DNA from: Polyangiaceae bacterium
GTDB taxonomy: Bacteria; Myxococcota_A; Polyangia; Polyangiales; Polyangiaceae
DNA: 64,000 nt
Direction of reading: 5' to 3'
Assembly (NCBI GenBank): GCA_016715885.1
Contig: JADJXL010000015.1
Coordinates: 868,001 to 932,000, forward strand
Part shown: positions 51,533 through 60,240 of the stretch, one piece after another
Layout: each line of letters begins with the position of its first letter
How positions within the stretch are numbered: position 1 is the first letter of the stretch
The notes under the pieces: generated by a model
Told to the model about the DNA's origin: nothing
Seen by the model: only the letters and a program-made list of their open reading frames with translations
Databases searched by the model: none
Position numbers and translations under genes: made by a program

Positions 51533-52617
51533 CCCCGGTTCGAGCCCGAGCGCGTGTTTGGTGCGTCATTCGCGCGGCTCGGCGAATTCAGGATTCGTCG
51601 GATGTACTCGGCCAAGAGGCGCGGGCGCGACTTCCTTCCGTGACGAGTTTGTCTTCCGAATCCATTGAATTGGCGTTACGCGAGCATCTTGAAACGCGTC
51701 CGACCGAAGCCGAACTGGACGCCCTTTTGGCGTCGACGACCGAAGCCCCTGTTTGTCATGTCGTCCTTTCGGCCAACGTGTTCACGGCGCCTCTTCGCGC
51801 ATTGGCGCTCGCGGTCGCGACATCCGAGCGAGTGTACGTGCGGCCGTCGCGCCGCGATCCCGTCGTCACGGAATTGCTCGTCAAAGCGCTGGCGGACGAT
51901 CCGGAATTTGCTTTGCATGGCGGCCATGTCGAAATCGTGGAATCAATTCGGCCCGAGCCGCTCCATGAATTGCATTTGTATGGATCGGACGAAAGCATTG
52001 CATCCATTACGGCAGGATTGCCGCCGGGGGTCGTCGTTCGAGCGCACGGAACGGGGATTGGTATTGCGGTAATCGGGGCAAGTGTCGATATCGGCAGCGC
52101 CGCAAATGCCTTGGCGCGAGACGTCGTCGTATTCGATCAGCGAGGGTGTTTGTCGCCGCGTTTTGCCTTCGTCGAGGGTGACGCCGTCCGTGCGGAAGTG
52201 TTTGCCCTAGCATTGCACGAGGCACTCGGGCGCTTGGCCGAGCGGTATCCGCGAGGTGTAATGGATTCAGGCTTGCAAGCGGAAATGGCGCAATATCGAG
52301 CCACGATGCAGGCAATCGGTTCGTATTGGTCGCATTCCTCGCATGCCGTGGGATTGGATCCAGCTCCACGAGCGCTCGTATTGCCTCCGGCCGCGCGTTT
52401 CGTGCACGTCGTGCCGGCCAATGTTCAAAATATCGAAGCGCTGCTTTCCCCGTGGATTCGCTACGTGACGGCTGCGGGCATGGACGACGAAGGCGAGCTT
52501 GCGTCGGCGATTTTGAAGCTCGTACCGAACGCTCGCGTGAGCCGTTTGGGATGCATGCAGAGGCCGCTTCTCGATGGGCCGGTGGATCGGCGCACGTCAT
52601 TGCACGTTGCTCGATGA
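51529..52617 (+). CDS. LuxC-like acyl-CoA/acyl-protein reductase
   Basis: A 362-residue protein of the LuxC family (PF05893). VVLSANVFTAPLRALALAV, VYVRPSRRDPVVTELLV, LHLYGSDESIASI and HGTGIGIAVIGASVDI are family strands. The active-site Cys is in VVFDQRGCLSPRFAFVEG. LuxC takes the acyl group from LuxE onto this Cys and reduces it with NADPH to an aldehyde. It overlaps the LuxE-like gene by 4 bp. The N-terminal 40 residues are Arg-rich and may be an extension. A 17-codon ORF lies 76 bp downstream. Confidence 0.85.
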   Translation: MTPVRARARVWCVIRAARRIQDSSDVLGQEARARLPSVTSLSSESIELALREHLETRPTEAELDALLASTTEAPVCHVVLSANVFTAPLRALALAVATSERVYVRPSRRDPVVTELLVKALADDPEFALHGGHVEIVESIRPEPLHELHLYGSDESIASITAGLPPGVVVRAHGTGIGIAVIGASVDIGSAANALARDVVVFDQRGCLSPRFAFVEGDAVRAEVFALALHEALGRLAERYPRGVMDSGLQAEMAQYRATMQAIGSYWSHSSHAVGLDPAPRALVLPPAARFVHVVPANVQNIEALLSPWIRYVTAAGMDDEGELASAILKLVPNARVSRLGCMQRPLLDGPVDRRTSLHVAR

Positions 52618-52693
52618 CGCGTGGCATTCGAGCTACGCTGGTGATGCGGCAGCTCGCCGCAAATACACCCACTACACGAAGAAAGAGGATGTC

Positions 52694-52747
52694 ATGAAGG
52701 TCAAAACGAAAATCAAGGCTGGACCCGAGTGGGACGTTGCTGGGTAA
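52694..52747 (+). CDS. Possible 17-residue peptide gene
   Basis: MKVKTKIKAGPEWDVAG followed by TAA. The AAAGAGG site at 52682-52688 is 5 nt before the ATG, one of the better ribosome-binding sites in this part of the window. The peptide is strongly basic at the start (K-V-K-T-K-I-K-A-G). It lies 76 bp after the LuxC-like gene and 66 bp before the GAF gene on the same strand. KxKTxxKAG starts occur, as far as I remember, in small orphan peptides of myxobacteria and cyanobacteria, but I cannot check this. It could be a peptide product, a leader or chance. Confidence 0.45.
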   Translation: MKVKTKIKAGPEWDVAG

Positions 52748-52813
52748 GGCGCTTCAGTTCACTTCGCCGATTGCTGGATTACCTCCCCTCTCCTGATATC
52801 TTACGCCCCGATC

Positions 52814-54241
52814 ATGTCCCTGCGCTCTGCCGATGAAGCAGAAGTGACCGATGCCGCCACGCCGGTTTCCACTTCGACCGACGCCCCCGCGCCCTCGTCT
52901 CGACCGAGTATCGTGCCGCCGTCGCGCACCGAATCGCGTCTCGACCATGTGCTCGAATTCGTTTCGTTCGTCGCCAAGTCGATCCCGCTTTCGGTTCTTC
53001 TCGACGAAGCCCCCAAGCGAATTTCGACCATCGTTCAAGCCGATGTCGTGTCACTCTTCTTGCTCGAAGGCAGCGGCGATGCCCTCGTTCTTCGCGGCAA
53101 CGTCGGGTACCCCGTCAATGTTCGCGGCACCGTTCGCATGTCCGTCGGCGAGGGCCTCACTGGTGCAGCCGTCGCGTCGAGGCGCCCTGTCGCGGCCGTT
53201 CATGCGCCCGGCGACAGACGATGGCTCGCCTTTCCCGACATCGACGAGGGGCGCTTTCCTGTTTTTCTTGCCGTACCCATTCTCGGACACGATCGCGTCC
53301 TCGGTGCCATCGTCGCGCAACGTTCGGGCACGCGTGCGTTCAAGCCGAGCGACATCCGCTTGCTCGTCGCGCTCACCGCGCCCATTGCATCGGCCATTCG
53401 TCACGCCGAGGTTCTTCGCGAGCTGCGCGAGAAAAAACTTCGCCGCACGGGGGGCGGCACCCGCAAGCTCACGCTGCCCGGCGTGCCCGTCGTGCATGGT
53501 CGATCGCTCGGCGCCGTGGCTGCGCTGAGGCGCCCTGCCACGTCACCTCATCGCAAGTCATCGGAGGACGATGCGAAGAACTTGCGAGCTGCCTGGAGCA
53601 CCGTTGAAAAAGGTTTGTCCGGGCTCTTCACGCGCGCGCAGCGCCTCGGCCTACTGCGTGAAGCGGGTTTCTTGTCGAGCTACGTGCTCATGGCGGGTGA
53701 CGAACGCATGCGCGAGCGCGCGTTCGAGCTGATCTCCAAGGGTCAAGGTGTTGCCGAGGCGCTCGGTACGATCGCGCGTGAAGCCGTTCGAGCGGCCAAT
53801 GGCATCGTGGGTGATCCGTTTTTGCAGGATCGCGCGCGCGACATCGAGGATCTTTGCGATGCGCTCATCATGCTCGCGTCTCCCGATGCGCGTGCCGAGC
53901 TTCCGTCGAAGGCTGTGCTCATCGGCGAAAAGCTCACCGTGTTCGACTTGCTCGTGTCGGCGAGGGCAAACCCGGTGGGCGTCGCGCTCAGCGAACGCGT
54001 TCCGGGTCCTCGCACGCGGGTGCTCATGCAGCTCCTTGGAATTCCCGCGATTACGCAGGTGGAGGGCTTGTTTCAGTGGGCGTCGCCGGGTGACGTCGCG
54101 CTGCTCGACGCGGACCATGGGTTTCTCATGATAAACCCATCGCGCGCCGAGATGGCGACGGTTCGGGCTGAGCGGAAGAAGAGCACCTCACCTTCCAGCT
54201 CGCTCGCGAACGATGTTGGAGAAGGCGAGAACGGTGCCTAG
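52814..54241 (+). CDS. GAF domain fused to degenerate PtsP/enzyme I N-terminal region
   Basis: A 475-residue protein. A GAF domain (about 45-205: VLEFVSFVAKSIPLSVLLDEAPKRI, VGEGLTGAAVASRRPVAAVH) precedes an enzyme-I-like N-terminal region (about 225 onward: LPGVPVVHGRSLGAVAAL, RDIEDLCDALIMLA). A phosphohistidine-type swivelling domain (LIGEKLTVFDLLVSARANPVGVALSE, LLGIPAITQVEGLFQWASPGDVALLDADHG) ends it. The normal phospho-acceptor GGRTSH is replaced by PGPRTRV, so the His is missing, and the PEP-binding barrel is absent. It is likely a regulatory, non-catalytic nitrogen-PTS relative. A 9-mer copy lies at 53612. Confidence 0.72.
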   Translation: MSLRSADEAEVTDAATPVSTSTDAPAPSSRPSIVPPSRTESRLDHVLEFVSFVAKSIPLSVLLDEAPKRISTIVQADVVSLFLLEGSGDALVLRGNVGYPVNVRGTVRMSVGEGLTGAAVASRRPVAAVHAPGDRRWLAFPDIDEGRFPVFLAVPILGHDRVLGAIVAQRSGTRAFKPSDIRLLVALTAPIASAIRHAEVLRELREKKLRRTGGGTRKLTLPGVPVVHGRSLGAVAALRRPATSPHRKSSEDDAKNLRAAWSTVEKGLSGLFTRAQRLGLLREAGFLSSYVLMAGDERMRERAFELISKGQGVAEALGTIAREAVRAANGIVGDPFLQDRARDIEDLCDALIMLASPDARAELPSKAVLIGEKLTVFDLLVSARANPVGVALSERVPGPRTRVLMQLLGIPAITQVEGLFQWASPGDVALLDADHGFLMINPSRAEMATVRAERKKSTSPSSSLANDVGEGENGA

Positions 54242-54474
54242 TCGGGCGTAGCTGTTCGCTGGTTTTCTTCGTCCACGCGAGGCCACCGGCGCTTGCACGA
54301 TCATCCACACTTGGCAAGCGGTAAATGGTGACGGGCGCTGCCGCACCGAGACGGCTTTGTACGGTGCCTGGGATGCGTCCATGCGGCACGTACGATGATG
54401 TTGACGCCGGTACACATTCGGTTTATCGCGTTGTTTTCCAGCATTCGTCTCGAACTTCATGCCGGAGGGACATC

Positions 54475-55137
54475 ATGGCGCAGATGCCTCGCGATTCCGA
54501 TTCTTCAGATAAACACAAAGGCACGGTACGGCGGCACATGAGGCTTTGCAAAGCCGTCAAGGGAGCCGACTTTCTCATTGCGAACATCGAACCGCATTAC
54601 ACGCGTCTCGTTGGCACCATGTCCGACAAGGAAAAGGCCAACGAGGCCGAGGACGACGCGCAGGACGACCGCGACCTTCGGGGGCGCGAAGGGGCGGATG
54701 TTTTGCGCACGGTATCCGAGCGTGCCAAACAAAACGATCGCGATATGCCGGGCGATGGAGCATTTGCTCGCGTTTATCCCGAGGGTGGGTTCAGCGAATT
54801 CGTTGCGAGCAATGGCACGACATCGGCCGCATCGTGTCGGCTGATTGCCGGGCGCATTCGTGATTTGGGCCAGAATCATCCTTTGGCGTCGTACGAGGCC
54901 GAATTGGAGGCCAAAGCGGTAGCTATCGACGACGCGCAGAAGGGTTTGGACAATGCGCTTCGTGCTCGAAAGCTCGCCGAGGCCGAGGACGAATTGGCGC
55001 AAGCTGCATTGCGTCGCGCATACGAAGAAAATTGGCTCGATGCGCAAAAGAAGTTTGGCAAGGCCGCGGCCGAGCGTCTCTTTCCGCGTCTGCGCAAGCG
55101 CGCGTCGTCGGGCGGCGACGACGGCGGCGAGACCTGA
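54475..55137 (+). CDS. Unrecognised acidic/basic helical protein
   Basis: About 220 residues from ATG 54475, which has GGAGG 8 nt upstream. It begins MAQMPRDSDSSDKHKGTVRRHMR, has an acidic block (KEKANEAEDDAQDDRDLRG), a central helix region (SYEAELEAKAVAIDDAQKGLDNALRARKLAEAE) and a C-terminal basic segment (RLFPRLRKRAS). Coiled coil is likely. There is no signal peptide, no membrane helix and no domain I recognise. It sits between the GAF gene and the 42-bp minisatellite. Function unknown. Confidence 0.6.
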   Translation: MAQMPRDSDSSDKHKGTVRRHMRLCKAVKGADFLIANIEPHYTRLVGTMSDKEKANEAEDDAQDDRDLRGREGADVLRTVSERAKQNDRDMPGDGAFARVYPEGGFSEFVASNGTTSAASCRLIAGRIRDLGQNHPLASYEAELEAKAVAIDDAQKGLDNALRARKLAEAEDELAQAALRRAYEENWLDAQKKFGKAAAERLFPRLRKRASSGGDDGGET

Positions 55138-55193
55138 ACGCGCTTTTGCATTGCGGAGACATGGCGAGCGCGTTCCCGTGGCATTGCGCATCG

Positions 55194-55457
55194 GCGCAGA
55201 TGCGGCGAGGACGCGCTCGGCGGGGCTACGCGGCGGCGCAGATGCGGCGAGGACGCGCTCGGCGGGGTTACGCGGCGGCGGAGGGGTAGCGAGGACGCGC
55301 AAGGCGTGGCTATGCGGCGGCGCAGGGGCGGCGAGGACGGGCTCGGCGGGGCTACGTGGCGGCGCAGGGGCGGCGAGGACGCATATGGCAGGGCCATGCG
55401 GCGGCGCAGGGGCGGCGAGGACGCGCTCGGCGGGGCTGCGCGGTGGCGGCGGGCGGG
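55194..55457. repeat. 42-bp tandem repeat (about six units)
   Basis: Units begin at 55194, 55236, 55278, 55320, 55362 and 55404, with a partial unit after 55446. Each starts close to GCGCAG(A/G)(T/G)GCGGCGAGGA and ends CGGGGCTACGCGGCG. Copies 1, 2 and 6 are close, copies 3-5 more diverged. It is very GC-rich and lies in the gene-free gap 55138-55599 between the 54475-55137 gene and the RHS array. 42 is divisible by 3, so long frames stay open on both strands; these are not supported as genes. Confidence 0.85.
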
Positions 55458-55599
55458 GTGGAGGCACGCGCGGAGCATGCGTGGACCTTTGAAAATGGAT
55501 GGGACCATTTTCAGTTTGGGGCGCGTCTCTCATTGCGTCGCGAGGATTGGCATTGCGAAGTCCGGCGACATCTAAAGAACAACCGTACCCTTCGCTGCT

Positions 55600-55995
55600 C
55601 TAATCGGATGTTACTCGGATGAGCCGGAACCCCGTTGGAGTGATAGTGCATCTCTCCACTCCATAAATACGAGCCTCATCCTCAATGGCTTTCGTAAGAG
55701 AAGTTCCGATTACTTCTATCTCCGACCATTGTGGATCATGCGCGAACTCGCCGTGGTGCTCGTCTATCATCTCCAACAATCTCATCACCATGTCGTCCGT
55801 GGTATCGCCATTACAGTGTTGGAAAGTGGTCACCCCATTTAGCAACGGATCGCCATTGTTTGAACGCTCGTCCCAGACGCGTTGTGCCCAGGGATCGTTC
55901 TCCGCTGACTGAACGATCCAGACATATGCAGTCCGAGCCAAATCGATCAGTCTGTGCCCGAAGTGCTCGTCTATGACCAAAACGATGCGATACAT
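55600..55995 (-). CDS. Putative immunity protein for RHS cassette 1
   Basis: A 131-residue acidic protein, MYRIVLVIDEHFGHRLIDLA to FRLIRVTSD. It starts 7 bp after the stop of the RHS cassette 1 toxin, with AGAGG as binding site. Toxin and immunity genes are usually paired like this in polymorphic toxin systems. I do not recognise the immunity family. It contains clusters of Asp/Glu such as DDMVMRLLEMIDEHHGEF, as expected for neutralising a basic nuclease-type toxin. Confidence 0.62.
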   Translation of the reverse strand: MYRIVLVIDEHFGHRLIDLARTAYVWIVQSAENDPWAQRVWDERSNNGDPLLNGVTTFQHCNGDTTDDMVMRLLEMIDEHHGEFAHDPQWSEIEVIGTSLTKAIEDEARIYGVERCTITPTGFRLIRVTSD

Positions 55996-56002
55996 GAAAC
56001 CT

Positions 56003-57740
56003 CTACTTTGGCAACTCGTCTGGCCTGGCTGGTCTCACCTCGAGAGGTGCGGACTTCTCATGCACATGTGGTGTAGGGACTCCGCGATCCGTATGCGGAT
56101 TAGCGTATTGCGTATCAACACGTTTCACTTGGTCGAACCCCGAGGGATTTCGAGAGTTCGGCCGCCACTCGGCATATCCTGAAACCTTGCCGTGGGTGTT
56201 CGTTTTGAACGTGGAGTGCGCTCCTCCGGCAGAGGAATCGGGTGCAAGCCTGTTTCCGCCGCGACCTGCACCTCCGCCCCCGCCCCCTCTCGACCCTCCA
56301 AGCTTAATCCCACCGCCGATCGCAACCGCAGCGATCTGCGCAATCGCCTTCGCCACCCGATACCCATCTTCACCCGCCTTCGCATAGTCGCCCTTTCCGG
56401 CCGCGTCAATGGTTCCCACGAGCGCATTTTTCGCATCGAGGAGCGGGACGAATGCGTTCCCCACTTGCCCAAGCGCTGCCGCAACCGCGCCGAATACACC
56501 GTCCTGTTCGTATGCCTTGGCCGCCGCGCCCCCGATTCCGCCCCAGAAGTTGTACCCCTGCCACATGAAGTATCCCGGCGGGAACGTCGCGAAAATGACC
56601 ATGCCCTTCGCGTAATCGATGACATCGTTCGCATATGCACCCGACGCCCCGCCGAGCACGTCGAGCATGATGTCTAGCCCGTCCGATGTATCCTCCTCGG
56701 ACCCGTTCGGTGGCGCATCGGGCTGAAATGCTGGTCGGTCGCCCGTCGTCGTCAAATCGCCCGGATCTCGCAACGCGCCCAATTCGGCGGCCTGTTCAGG
56801 CGTTTCCCGCTTTTTCCCAAAGACCCATACCTCGAGTGGCCCGCCGGCTGCAACAGGGTTTCCGTTGTTATCGAGCAGTTGCGGCGCCGCGCCCGCTTCC
56901 TCCCCCGTAAACCCACTCGGATCCGTATATTTCAGCGGGTTGTTCGCGACATATGCATACCGATTCCAGTTCTGCCCCGAAAGCGGATTCGCAATGAACG
57001 GATCCGCCGTCAAAAAGCGTCCCAGGTTCGGATCGTACACACGCCCGCGCATGTAGACGAGCCCCAGCTCCTCGTCCCCCAAGTGCCCGGTAAAACCAAA
57101 GGTCGTACCGGCCGTCAACGTGCCCGGGGGCTTGCCCCATTCAGGATTTCGCCGCGCACCGAATGGATCATAACTGCGCCGCTCGTCCACTCCGCCATTC
57201 TCGTTCGAAACGACGTCGATCGATCCCAAGTGATCGGTATGCAAAAATTGCGTTTTCTTGCCCGCAGAAGACCGCGTCACGACCGCGACAGTACGCTCAC
57301 TCGACCGCACGTGATACCGGTGCTCGACGTCACTCGTTTGGATGTTCGTGACGCGTTCATAAAGGTCGTCCATGAAGATGGATTCCACGACGCCCGTCGT
57401 TTTGCGAATGCGCCTCCGATTGCCGTCGTAATCGAATGTCGTCACGTCGCTGTTTTGCCAATTGATTTGCTTGGGCAAATCGAATGCCCGGTATTCGACC
57501 GTAGCGTCCGGCCGGCTGGTTTGATTGCCGACCGCATCGTGGAAATAGGATCCGAGGTTCGTATTGTCGACGATGTGCGGGCGCAGGGGTCGTAGGTGTA
57601 CGTGCCCGCGGCGGTGGTGGATGTGAAATTGCCACTCGGCGCGTACTTCCATTCACGAGCACAAGGCGTCTGGCCATCGAACCACGCGCAACGGAGTCGC
57701 TGCAGCGCATCGTATTGAAACGTTTCGACCCTGCCGAGAA
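56003..57740 (-). pseudogene. RHS core orphan with C-terminal toxin tip (cassette 1)
   Basis: 5'-truncated RHS gene. YD-repeat homology begins near GRVETFQYDALQRL (about 57740) and is shifted by one missing C near 57587; the frame is then open from about 57652 to the stop. The RHS-associated core is complete: NLGRFLTADPFI, YAYVANNPLKYTDPSG. After a pre-toxin region ending KLGGSRGGGGGG comes a variable tip of about 85 residues, HSTFKTNTHGKVSGYAEW to TPHVHEKSAP, which resembles polymorphic toxin type 24. A toxin without its delivery N-terminus is an orphan module kept as a recombination reservoir. Its immunity gene follows at 55600-55995. Confidence 0.75.
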
Positions 57741-57858
57741 GCTGTAGCGAGAACTCCCGGCAACAGGAGTTGTCGCCATGTGCGCGCCAGTGTTACATCG
57801 TGATCACAGCCATCCGCAGGGGCATAGAAGATCCGCGAACAGGGAACGATTCATGCAT

Positions 57859-58365
57859 TCACTCGATTTTCTTTAGGGTGAACCGCACGTCCTTGAGTGG
57901 CACCAGCACGTCCCGTCCACCAGTCCTCAAGAGAACATGGTCGAATGGGGGGCATTCCAGGTACCAACCATTGGCTGAACGGCTGGCAAAGCGATCCAGT
58001 TGCAGTCCGGTATCCGGGAACTGTACATACTCACCCAACAACACGTCGCAAATACCGTTTCCATCACGCAGAACGCAATGGACTGCGTGGGTTGGCTCTG
58101 CATCTGGCTCCCAAACCCTATAACCTCGCGCATTGCATTCTGCACCTTCGCCGTATTGTTCAATGAATGTTTGTGGATTTACTGCAACAGCGGCCTCCAC
58201 TATCATTTCCCAGTTGGCTTGGGCCCAATCCGCAAGAACCTCCTCCTTGTCACGACCTGCCATCTGTTGCGCCAGGGCTGTCATAGGGTGCCAGCCTGCG
58301 CGCAGCACGGTTAAGAATACCCCGATGGCCTGGTTCAATCGTGTGTTCAGTTCTGCCTGTATCAT
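57859..58365 (-). CDS. Putative immunity protein for RHS cassette 2
   Basis: 168 residues from ATG 58365, which overlaps the cassette 2 stop as ATGA; a GGAG site lies 7 nt upstream. It begins MIQAELNTRLNQAIGVFLTV and has CNARGYRVWEPDAEPTHAVHC in the middle, with LKDVRFTLKKIE at the end. It is not a family I can name. Its position and coupling make immunity to the preceding toxin the best guess. Confidence 0.6.
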   Translation of the reverse strand: MIQAELNTRLNQAIGVFLTVLRAGWHPMTALAQQMAGRDKEEVLADWAQANWEMIVEAAVAVNPQTFIEQYGEGAECNARGYRVWEPDAEPTHAVHCVLRDGNGICDVLLGEYVQFPDTGLQLDRFASRSANGWYLECPPFDHVLLRTGGRDVLVPLKDVRFTLKKIE

Positions 58366-60125
58366 CGGAGCCACTCCAGGTCCTGTGGTGTAGGATCTCT
58401 TTTCAATCCGTGCGAATGCGGCTGCGCATTTTCAAATTGCACACGCTGCATTGTTCCAGGTGGCGCATTCGGGTTGGTATTGGGAACATATTCCTTTACT
58501 CGTTTTGGGGACACGTCAAGAACGCTCTTGTCTGGAAACTCCACTCGCGCACCGGGCGTGCCCTGTCTTGTGGTACGTTCGTTGAGATATCGTACCGGGC
58601 CCTGCACGCCATTGTAGCCCGCTCTTGGGGGTCCCGCCGGACGACCTCCACCCCCTCCAAGCTTGATTCCACCGCCAATCGCCCCGAGCGCAATCCCTGC
58701 AAGGACCTTCGCCGCCTGATACCCATGTTCACCGGCCTTCGCATAGTCGCCTTTCTCCGCCGAGTCAACCGTTGCGGCGAGCGATATTCCGACGAGGGCA
58801 AGCGGATTCAGCGTGTTGACAGCTCCCGCCAGCGCGCCGAATACGCCGTCCTGCTCATATCCCTGAACTGCGCCATTGGCGAGGCCACCCCAGAAGTTGT
58901 ACCCCTGCCACATGAAGTATCCTGGCGGGAACGTCGCGAAAATGACCATGCCCTTCGCGTAATCGATGACATCGTTCGCGTATGCACCCGACGCCCCGCC
59001 GAGCACATCGAGCATGATGTCCAGCCCGTCGGATGTATCTTCCTCGGACCCGTTCGGTGGCGCATCGGGCTGAAATGCTGGTCGGTCGCCCGTCGTCGTC
59101 AAATCGCCCGAATCGCGCAACGCGCCCAATTCGGCGGCCTGTTCAGGCGTTTCCCGCTTTTTCCCAAAGACCCATACCTCGAGTGGCCCACCGGCCGCAA
59201 CAGGGTTTCCGTTGTTATCGAGCAACCCTGGTGGAGCCGCGGGGTCCTCCCCCGTAAACCCACTCGGATCCGTGTACTTCAGCGGGTTGTTCGCGACATA
59301 TGCATACCGATTCCAGTTCTGCCCCGAAAGCGGATTCGCAATGAACGGATCCGCCGTCAAAAAGCGTCCCAGGTTCGGATCGTACACGCCCGCGCATGTA
59401 GACGAGCCCCAGCTCCTCGTCCCCAAGTGCCCGGTAAAACCAAACGTCGTACCGGCCGTCAACGTGCCTGGGGCTTGCCCCATTCAGGATTCCGCCGCGC
59501 ACCGAATGGATCATAACTGCGCCGCTCGTCCACTCCGCCATTCTCGTTCGAAACGACGTCAACCGATCCCAAATGATCGGTATGCAAAAACTGCGTTTTC
59601 TTGCCCGCGGAAGACCGTGTCACGACCGCGACTGTCCGCTCGCTCGACCGCACGTGATATCGGTGCTCGACGACGCTTGTTTGGAAGTTCGTGACGCGTT
59701 CATAGAGATCGTCCATGAAGATGGATTCCACGACGCCCGACGTTTTGCGAATGCGCCTCCGATTGCCGTCGTAATCGAATGTCGTCACGTCGCTGTTTTG
59801 CCAATTGATTTGCTTGGGCAAATCGAACGCCCGGTATTCGAACGTAGCGTCCGGCCGGCTGGTTTGATTGCCGACCGCATCGTGGGAAATAGGATCCGAG
59901 GTTCGTATTGTCGACGATGTGCGGGCGCAGGGGGTCGTAGGTGTACGTGCCCGCGGCGGTGGTGGATGTGAAATTGCCACTCGGCGCGTACTTCCATTCA
60001 CGAGCACAAGGCGTCTGGCCATCGAACCACGCGCAACGGAGCCGCTGCAGCGCATCGTATTGAAACGTTTCGACCCTGCCGAGAGGCATTTGTAAATGGT
60101 CGGTGCGCGTTTCGAGGTTCTGCTG
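58362..60125 (-). pseudogene. RHS core orphan (cassette 2), with several indels
   Basis: Second RHS copy, nearly the same as cassette 1 over the core. Indels relative to cassette 1 at about 59883, 59470, 59424 and 59392 split the frame; the last two together restore it, leaving a ten-residue scrambled stretch (TRSWGSSTCAG for DEELGLVYMRGR). Homology to the YD repeats begins at QQNLETRTD (about 60125). The pre-toxin region (NTLNPLALVGISLAATVDS) is followed by a different tip of about 95 residues, VEFPDKSVLDVSPKRVKEY to RDPTPQDLEWLR, seen in RHS toxins but whose activity I cannot name. The immunity gene follows. Confidence 0.72.
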
Positions 60126-60240
60126 GCCATTACCTCGTTGTTGTAGGGTCGTTTCATCCACCGACGCCGGGACCAACTCCCACAGGGCTGAGCAGTCGAA
60201 CAAGCATTTTGTTCACAAGCGCCCGAACTGGCCGTAGGTG

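Larger units (their letters stand above)
4205..53620. repeat. Dispersed 9-mer GGTTTGTCC, 17 exact copies counted by eye
   Basis: Exact GGTTTGTCC on the plus strand starts at 4205, 12717, 15735, 24133, 25712, 27019, 29079, 36135, 45578, 47099, 49774 and 53612. The reverse complement GGACAAACC starts at 5507, 14289, 22126, 28005 and 30613. The base after CC is G in 13 of 17. About 20 further one-mismatch copies exist, for example at 4019, 8494, 9323, 16909, 23489, 38635 and 43600. None of the exact copies lies before 4.2 kb or after 53.7 kb. About 0.5 copies are expected by chance. Confidence 0.9.

Noticed and set aside
50396..52617. Bioluminescence (lux) operon
   Set aside because: LuxE- and LuxC-like genes are present but no luxA, luxB or luxD; the aminotransferase neighbour suggests another product.
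54505..55533. Pro/Ala/Ser-rich ORFs on the minus strand through the 42-bp repeat
   Set aside because: The frame stays open only because 42 is a multiple of 3; there is no ribosome-binding site or domain.
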